This document shows, one piece after another, positions 14,290 to 19,328 of a DNA stretch of 19,328 nt (position 1 is its first letter; each line of letters starts with the position of its first letter). Source of the DNA: Porphyromonadaceae bacterium UBA2720 (GTDB lineage: Bacteria; Bacteroidota; Bacteroidia; Bacteroidales; Muribaculaceae); NCBI GenBank assembly GCA_002353885.1, contig DEKO01000126.1, forward strand, positions 1,563 to 20,890. Reading direction: 5' to 3'. The notes under the pieces were generated by a model. The model was given only the letters and a program-made list of their open reading frames with translations, was not told the DNA's origin and made no database searches. The position numbers and the translations under genes were made by a program.

Positions 14290-15924
14290 GTGTTCAATTA
14301 TAAGCGTCGTGATACCATCACCGTCGATGTGGGCGGTGTGAAACTGGGCAGTGAATGGCCCGTGAGAGTGCAGTCGATGACCAACACCGACACCAACGAC
14401 ATCGAGCGCAGTGCCGAGCAGTGCCGTCGCATCGCCGAAGCCGGAGGTGAATTGGTGCGTCTGACCGCTCAGGGCGTGCGAGAGGCCGAGGGCATCGGCA
14501 TGGTGCGCAACTTGTTGCGCAAGCAAGGCTGCAACGTGCCTCTGGTGGCCGATATCCACTTCAACCCTCGCGCAGCCTTTGCTGCCGCAGCGTTGTGCGA
14601 GAAGGTGCGCATCAACCCGGGTAACTTTGTCGACCCGGCCCGCACATTCAAGAGCCTGGAGTACACCGACGAAGAGTATCAAGCTGAGCTGCAGAAGATT
14701 CACGACACGCTATTGCCGTTCATCCAGATTTGCCGCGACCACCACACAGCCGTGCGACTGGGGGTGAACCATGGCAGTCTGAGCGACCGCATCATGTCGC
14801 GCTATGGCAACACACCAGCTGGCATGGTTGAGAGTGTGATGGAGTTTCTGCGTGTGTTTGTCGCCGAAGGATTTAACGACGTGGTCATCTCGATGAAAGC
14901 CAGCAATGTGGTCGTCATGATTGAGGCCGTGCGACGGCTAGTGGTGGCCATGGACCGCGAAGACATGCATTTCCCGTTGCATCTGGGTGTAACTGAGGCT
15001 GGATTTGGCGAAGACGGACGCGTCAAGAGCGCTGTGGGCATCGGCACCCTGATGAGCGAAGGACTGGGCGACACCATCCGTGTCTCGCTCAGCGAGGATC
15101 CTGAGCTGGAAATACCTGTGGCTCAGAAACTGGTGCAGTACATCACTTCGCGTGAGGGGCATGAGCCCATCGAGGGCGAGATGTGCCCAGGATATGACCC
15201 CATCTGCCCACCACGCCGTGAGGCTCGCGAACTGGCAGGCAAGCGCACTCCACTGGTCATCGCCTCGTGCGACCGTTCCGAACTGACAGGCACCATGCAA
15301 CCCGACTTCACCGACGATGAGCTTGTCGATGTGGTCGAACAGTTGCTGGTCATCACCCCCGACAACGTCAACATCCCCGGTTCGCTGCTGCAACAACTGC
15401 ATGAATTGGAAGCTAGTGGCAACACGATGCCTGTCATCGCCCGCGTGCACTACGACGACACCGACAGCGAGTGGCTGCAAGTCAAGGCTGGTGCCGATCT
15501 GGGCGCAGTGATGTTGAGCGGGTTGTGCGACGGCATCTGGATTGACGCGCCACAGTATCCCGACCAGGACGAGGTGGTGCGCATCGCCTTCGGCATCCTT
15601 CAGGCCTGCCGTGTTCGCATGAGCAAGACCGAGTTTATCTCCTGCCCGTCATGTGGCCGCACCTTGTTTGATCTGCAAACCACCGTTCACCGCGTGCAAC
15701 AGGCCACAGCCCATCTGACTCACCTGAAGATAGGTGTCATGGGCTGCATTGTCAACGGCCCCGGCGAGATGGCCGATGCCGACTATGGCTATGTGGGAGC
15801 AGCAAGGGGTAAAATCAGCCTCTATAAGGGCAAGCAATGCATCGAGATGAACATCCCCGAGGCCGATGCCATCGACCGTCTGATTGCACTCATCAAGCAG
15901 AACGGCGACTGGCGCGAGCCTTGA
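14290..15924 (+). CDS. ispG: 4-hydroxy-3-methylbut-2-enyl-diphosphate synthase IspG
   Basis: This 544-residue [4Fe-4S] enzyme is the penultimate one of the MEP isoprenoid pathway, converting MEcPP to HMBPP. The N-terminal TIM barrel shows VQSMTNTDT (28-36), VADIHFN (86-92) and VRINPGN (106-112). The C-terminal reductase domain has SCPSCGRTL (C452, C455) and MGCIVNGPGEMADADYGY (C486 and E493), the cluster ligands and catalytic acid. A middle insertion of roughly 160 residues (about 275-440) is the extra domain of plant, chlamydial and Bacteroidota enzymes; many of these are nearer 600 residues, so this is a short version. The start is GTG at 14290: an in-frame TAA at 14281 leaves no other. The stop is two bases from the convergent MFS stop. 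Confidence 0.95.
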   Translation: MFNYKRRDTITVDVGGVKLGSEWPVRVQSMTNTDTNDIERSAEQCRRIAEAGGELVRLTAQGVREAEGIGMVRNLLRKQGCNVPLVADIHFNPRAAFAAAALCEKVRINPGNFVDPARTFKSLEYTDEEYQAELQKIHDTLLPFIQICRDHHTAVRLGVNHGSLSDRIMSRYGNTPAGMVESVMEFLRVFVAEGFNDVVISMKASNVVVMIEAVRRLVVAMDREDMHFPLHLGVTEAGFGEDGRVKSAVGIGTLMSEGLGDTIRVSLSEDPELEIPVAQKLVQYITSREGHEPIEGEMCPGYDPICPPRREARELAGKRTPLVIASCDRSELTGTMQPDFTDDELVDVVEQLLVITPDNVNIPGSLLQQLHELEASGNTMPVIARVHYDDTDSEWLQVKAGADLGAVMLSGLCDGIWIDAPQYPDQDEVVRIAFGILQACRVRMSKTEFISCPSCGRTLFDLQTTVHRVQQATAHLTHLKIGVMGCIVNGPGEMADADYGYVGAARGKISLYKGKQCIEMNIPEADAIDRLIALIKQNGDWREP

Positions 15925-15926
15925 GG

Positions 15927-17111
15927 CTAGCGCAGGCGGTGGCGGTAGTAGTGTGAGCGGCTGAAAGCGAAATAGGAGACGATGGCCATCGCGTTGACTG
16001 CCACACCACTCCAGAAGGCGCTGGCATAGCCCAGATGCTCGGCCACGACACCGCCGATGATGACACCCAGGCCGATGCCCACGTCCCAGGCGACAAGGAT
16101 GGTGCTGTTGGCTGTGCCGCGCTGGTCATGACTGGCCAGATTGATCATCATATTCTGGAAGGCGGGCCACATGTGTCCGTTGCCCAGACCGATGAGTACT
16201 GCCGCACCATAGAATCCCCACAGGTTGGGCATAGCAACAAACAGCGTGTAGCCCACTAGCGAGATGCACATGCCCATCGAGGCGTTGTGCACCACCCGCC
16301 CCTTGCGCAACGCCGAGGCACCTTGCAGACGCGAACACATCAGGCCCACCGCCAAGATGAGGAAGAACGTTCCCGAGCTGCTGGTCACGCCCATGGTCTC
16401 CTTGGCATAGATGGCGAGATAGGTGCTCAGCACACCATAGCTATATCCGAAGCCCACCATATTCAGGAACAGCAAGGTGCCGGCAACAAGGAAAAAACGG
16501 TCGAGCGACAGAGCACGCTTGCCTTGCACCAGCTGACGCGGCTTGAGTTTGACCGTGGCGTCGACCCACAAGCCGATGCCGGCAATGATGAGTGCCGCCC
16601 AGAAGAGCACCTCGTAGCTACCCACCCAGTCAAAGAGATAGATGGCCACAGTGGGTCCGGTTGCCATGGCCAGGTTGTTGCTCAGGCCATAGTAGCCAAT
16701 GCCCTCGGTGCGCCGGCTGCTGGGCAACACATCAATGGCCACCGTGCTGTTGGCCACAGTGAGTGCGCCGAAGGGCACTCCATGCAGGGTGCGAATGATG
16801 CCGAAGAGCAACAACGATCCGGCCGCCAGATAGCCTGCAAAGAAGATGAAAAACAAGAAGTAACACGTGAGCAACACCTGCTTGCGTGGGAACGTGTCGA
16901 CCAGAAATCCACTGAACGGGCGTGCGATGAGCGCCGCCACGGTGTAACCGCTGAGCACGGCACCAATCACGTCCTTGGTCGAGTGGAAGGTGTCGTTCAG
17001 ATAGAGTGGCAACAGCGGCATCAACAGGTAGAAGGCGAAGAACAGCAAGAAGTTTGCTGCACTCACCTTGATAAAATTAGCATTCCACAGTTTGTCGGTT
17101 TCCTTGGTCAT
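15927..17111 (-). CDS. MFS transporter (drug/sugar efflux type)
   Basis: This 394-residue protein has 12 predicted membrane helices in two halves. After the second helix it has GFLVDTFPRKQVL (68-80), a version of the major facilitator loop 2-3 motif (G-x-L-a-D-r-x-G-r-k). The central cytoplasmic loop is basic (VKLKPRQLVQGKR). It most resembles bacterial exporters of the arabinose-efflux/YhhS type. The substrate cannot be named. The ATG at 17111 is chosen because a longer frame starting at 17135 would start inside the promoter's -7 motif. It is convergent with ispG with no room for a terminator. The adjacent plus-strand regulator at 17436 is a possible but unproven controller. Confidence 0.88.
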   Translation of the reverse strand: MTKETDKLWNANFIKVSAANFLLFFAFYLLMPLLPLYLNDTFHSTKDVIGAVLSGYTVAALIARPFSGFLVDTFPRKQVLLTCYFLFFIFFAGYLAAGSLLLFGIIRTLHGVPFGALTVANSTVAIDVLPSSRRTEGIGYYGLSNNLAMATGPTVAIYLFDWVGSYEVLFWAALIIAGIGLWVDATVKLKPRQLVQGKRALSLDRFFLVAGTLLFLNMVGFGYSYGVLSTYLAIYAKETMGVTSSSGTFFLILAVGLMCSRLQGASALRKGRVVHNASMGMCISLVGYTLFVAMPNLWGFYGAAVLIGLGNGHMWPAFQNMMINLASHDQRGTANSTILVAWDVGIGLGVIIGGVVAEHLGYASAFWSGVAVNAMAIVSYFAFSRSHYYRHRLR

Positions 17112-17132
17112 AGCATGCGCATTTTGGCGGTG

Positions 17133-17163
17133 CAAAATTAGTGCAAGTTGAGCGAAAAAGCAA
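17133..17163 (-). promoter_or_regulatory. Bacteroidota promoter of the MFS gene
   Basis: On the minus strand TTG (17163-17161), 20 bases, then TAATTTTG (17140-17133) match the -33/-7 consensus. The ATG at 17111 follows after 21 bases. Confidence 0.7.
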
Positions 17164-17401
17164 CTTTTGGAGCAGCGAATGCAAAGAAACGCTAGCGTTT
17201 TCTGTGCTGAGTCGTGACAAAGTTCGACCGAAGGTCAACTTTACTTTGCTTTTTCCGAAACGCAGCCTTATTTATCCAAAAGTAGTGCAAATCGGCTCAT
17301 GTGTCAAACATTGCGCCCGTTTCTTGTCCAAATTCTGGTTCAAATGTCCTACCGTTTCTGCTTTTTAGGGGTAAATCATTTCAATTATAAACAAAAATCA
17401 T
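17164..17401. other. Intergenic region with two palindromes
   Basis: This noncoding stretch lies between the divergent MFS and TPR-AraC genes. It holds a perfect 14-bp palindrome AAACGCTAGCGTTT (17187-17200). It also holds a hairpin with AAAGTT (17219-17224) and AACTTT (17237-17242) as outer arms and GACC/GGTC (17226-17229, 17233-17236) as inner arms, with one bulged C and a GAA loop. Either could be an operator for the regulator or a dispersed repeat. A 75-codon open frame here has no recognisable features and I do not call it. Confidence 0.5.
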
Positions 17402-17409
17402 TATCTTTG
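17402..17409 (+). promoter_or_regulatory. -7 promoter element for the TPR-AraC gene
   Basis: TATCTTTG matches TAnnTTTG and lies 26 bases before the ATG at 17436. TTTC (17379-17382), 19 bases upstream, is an imperfect -33. Confidence 0.6.
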
Positions 17410-17435
17410 CAACACTATTATCATCCTGCAAGTTT

Positions 17436-19079
17436 ATGACTCACTTCAAATGTCTTTTTTATGCCATTGTTTTTTTGCTGGGGCTGAGAGTTATGGCAGC
17501 CGATGGCCCAATCGACCACAGTATCGCAGCATTCGACCAAAACCAACTGGTGAGCAACGCCAATGCTGTTTTCGACTTGCTCAACAAAGAGCAGTTCACC
17601 GAAGAGCCCATACATTTCTCATCGTCAGCACCTCTCGACTCGGTCCGTCAGCAAGTATGGTACTGGGCGGCAGAATGGTACTACGACAAGAACCAGTATG
17701 ATCGCGCGCGCCGCTATGCGTCCAAGGCTCTGCCCCTGTACCGCAGCAACAGCGAGGGCAAGGCCGATTGCCTGAACCTGTTGGGATGCATCTATGTGCG
17801 TCTGGGCGACTTCCGCAATGCTGCTATCAATGCCAAACAATGCCTCACCATCGATCTGTCCAGCGGCGACCATGACCGCATCTCGTCGAGTATGAACACC
17901 CTGGCCGGCATCTACATGGCTGCCAAACAGAGCGACGAGGCCGAGAAGTGGATATTGCAAGCCATCGACCATGCCGATAAGGCTAATAACCCTGTACGCA
18001 AGGCGACCTTGCTAGGCATGGCATCGGAGGTCTACCACACCTTGTCGCGCGAACAGTTAGCACTGGACTATGCCCAGCAGTCCTATGATTTGGAGACCAA
18101 ACTGGGCCGCCAGCTTCAAGCAGCCATTCGGCTGGACCAGAAGTCTTCGGCACTGATGGGTCTGAAGCGATATGACGAGGCCGAAAAAGCCTTGCGCACA
18201 GCCATCGCCGTGATGCGAGAACATGGCGACGCTCACTCGCTGGCCATCGCTTGCAACCACCTGGGCACCGCCCTCATCTGGCAGAAGCGTGAGGCTGAAG
18301 CCTATCCTTGCTACCAAGAGGCAGCCGACTTGTTTGTCAAGATGGGCGACCCGTTCAACGAACTCTATGCCCGTCGTGGCCTGTGCTTGAGCCTTTGGGA
18401 GAGCCATCCCGACCGTGCCCGCGCCGAGCTCAATCGCTTCAACTTCTTAAAAGATTCGCTCTACACCCACGATGCCAACGAGGTGTTGGCTCGGCTCAAT
18501 GCCGAGTTTGGCAACGACAAGCTGCAACAAGAGATTGACTCTGAACGCAACGCGCACATTCGCGACATCATCATCGCGGCTATCATATTTCTGGGTCTGG
18601 TGGCTGCTATATGGTATGTGTACAAACGCCGCAGCCGTGCCCACATGCGACACATCAACAACCTAGTGCGCGAGGTCTCGCGCTTGCGACTGGCACTGGC
18701 CGCCACCGATGCGCCCCCCATCGCCGATCCCTCGGCCCAGATGGACGACAACGAGCTGCAGCGCCGCATCATCCAGTGTGTCAACGATGACAACGACGGC
18801 ACCAGCTCGCTCGAGAGCATCGCCGACAGCTTGAGCATGAGCGCCTCAACCCTGCGCCGCCGCATGCAACGCATCACAGGCGAGTCACCCAAGACCTACA
18901 TCCAGGCCATACTCATGGACAAGGCCCGCCGCCTTCTCGACCAGGGCAATGCAGTGGCCGACGTGGCCCAGGCATGCGGTTACTCAGACAACAGTAGCTT
19001 CACCCGTGCCTTCAAGCGCGTCTTCGGTGAGACTCCCACCCAATACCGTTCTCGTCCTCAGTGCACCTCTAACGCCTAG
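17436..19079 (+). CDS. Membrane-anchored TPR sensor with AraC-type HTH
   Basis: This 547-residue regulator begins with an N-terminal signal or anchor segment (about 5-22). A helical tetratricopeptide-repeat region follows (about 70-345, for example QYDRARRYASKALPLY, KRYDEAEKALRTAIAV, REAEAYPCYQEAADLF). One strong membrane helix (about 377-396) precedes a short coil. The C-terminal AraC/XylS DNA-binding domain (about 440-540) has SLESIADSLSMSASTLRRRM and VADVAQACGYSDNSSFTRAF, ending FGETPTQYR. The layout places TPRs in the periplasm and DNA binding in the cytoplasm. It is a known Bacteroidales architecture, and such proteins sense an unknown periplasmic signal. No kinase domain is present. Targets are unknown; the divergent MFS exporter is one candidate. 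Confidence 0.92.
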   Translation: MTHFKCLFYAIVFLLGLRVMAADGPIDHSIAAFDQNQLVSNANAVFDLLNKEQFTEEPIHFSSSAPLDSVRQQVWYWAAEWYYDKNQYDRARRYASKALPLYRSNSEGKADCLNLLGCIYVRLGDFRNAAINAKQCLTIDLSSGDHDRISSSMNTLAGIYMAAKQSDEAEKWILQAIDHADKANNPVRKATLLGMASEVYHTLSREQLALDYAQQSYDLETKLGRQLQAAIRLDQKSSALMGLKRYDEAEKALRTAIAVMREHGDAHSLAIACNHLGTALIWQKREAEAYPCYQEAADLFVKMGDPFNELYARRGLCLSLWESHPDRARAELNRFNFLKDSLYTHDANEVLARLNAEFGNDKLQQEIDSERNAHIRDIIIAAIIFLGLVAAIWYVYKRRSRAHMRHINNLVREVSRLRLALAATDAPPIADPSAQMDDNELQRRIIQCVNDDNDGTSSLESIADSLSMSASTLRRRMQRITGESPKTYIQAILMDKARRLLDQGNAVADVAQACGYSDNSSFTRAFKRVFGETPTQYRSRPQCTSNA

Positions 19080-19108
19080 TCGTAAACAGAGACGTCATCA
19101 GACACCGA

Positions 19109-19140
19109 GTGCCCGCTCCTCGCATTTGAGGGGCGGGCAC
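19109..19140. terminator. Strong GC hairpin after the TPR-AraC gene
   Basis: A 13-bp stem, GTGCCCGCTCCTC (19109-19121) with GAGGGGCGGGCAC (19128-19140), has one G-T pair and a six-base loop. It lies 30 bases past the stop. No T run follows, so it could be a weak or bidirectional terminator between convergent genes, or a mobile palindromic repeat. Confidence 0.65.
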
Positions 19141-19298
19141 TGCAGTGTATCTCATTGATTCGCCCTGCACATGTAGTAGTGTAGTAAGGTAGTGAGGCCG
19201 TTACATGATTGTTGCCGTGGGGTGGCGAGACAAACGTCTCAACTCCATTTAACCCCTTACTTAACCACTACTTAATTTGAGCGAATTCAGTATTGCGC
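19141..19298. other. Intergenic, no clear feature
   Basis: Beyond the hairpin I see short GTAGT-type repeats (about 19174-19194) and an AT-rich run with TTAACCCC/TTAACCAC words (about 19250-19275). Nothing here can be called a gene or promoter. Confidence 0.4.
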
Positions 19299-19328
19299 TC
19301 ACTTGATCACGACGTTGAGCTGTGCTCC
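19299..19328 (-). CDS. Probable 3' end of a truncated minus-strand gene
   Basis: The last 30 bases, read on the minus strand, give GAQLNVVIK and TGA. The codons used (AAC, GTC, GTG, ATC, AAG) are the favoured ones in the surrounding genes. A second open minus-strand frame reaches TAA at 19261-19263 but uses disfavoured codons (TTA, ATA, AAA, AGT). No function can be given from nine residues. Confidence 0.35.
   Translation of the reverse strand, partial: GAQLNVVIK

Noticed and set aside
17141..17368. 75-codon open frame upstream of the TPR-AraC gene
   Set aside because: It spans the MFS promoter and two palindromes, has no recognisable domain, no promoter of its own that I can see, and a codon use unlike the neighbours.
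19261..19328. Alternative minus-strand end reading frame (22 codons to a TAA at 19261)
   Set aside because: It is open but uses rare codons for this genome. The frame ending at 19299 fits codon use better. Neither can be proved from the window.

Overview
The window looks like chromosomal DNA of a fairly GC-rich gut-type Bacteroidota, probably order Bacteroidales. The evidence is Bacteroidota-type promoters (-33 TTG/TTTG and -7 TAnnTTTG) in front of several genes, weak Shine-Dalgarno sites, a long IspG of the Bacteroidota/plant type, a Bacteroidota-style RpoN, and a membrane-anchored TPR-AraC regulator. I cannot fix the genus from sequence alone; a Muribaculaceae- or Prevotella-like genome is a guess.

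Layout. 1-253: repeat-rich intergenic DNA with two near-identical 46-bp direct copies, a degenerate inverted copy and a perfect 19-bp inverted repeat. 252-1559 (-): MATE/DinF-type exporter, divergent from 1637-4420 (+): dusB, a DUF2807-type secreted protein and an acyltransferase-3 membrane enzyme, tightly packed. A bidirectional terminator at 4420-4487 separates this from a long minus-strand operon, 10074 down to 4486: FkbH-like HAD-IIIC protein, MaoC-like hydratase, SDR reductase, acyl carrier protein, MBOAT O-acyltransferase and a membrane-anchored SGNH/DltD/AlgJ-like protein. A second acyltransferase-3 gene (10159-11190) lies just upstream on the same strand. Then come (+) rpoN, a PAP2-like membrane protein, purE and ispG (11469-15924), a convergent MFS exporter (15927-17111, -), and a TPR-AraC membrane regulator (17436-19079, +) followed by a strong hairpin. 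The last 30 bases probably hold the 3' end of another minus-strand gene.

Biology. The housekeeping part covers tRNA modification (DusB), sigma-54, purine synthesis (PurE) and the MEP isoprenoid pathway (IspG). The accessory core is the 4.5-10.1 kb operon. It has the parts of a Dlt-like surface acylation machine: carrier protein (like DltC), MBOAT channel/transferase (like DltB) and SGNH partner (like DltD). The adenylating loader (DltA) is replaced by an FkbH-like protein, a family known to load phosphorylated three-carbon acids such as glycerate onto carrier proteins. A reductase and a hydratase may tailor the carrier-bound acyl group. The acyl group and its acceptor are not known from the sequence. 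This is the best candidate here for an undescribed system.
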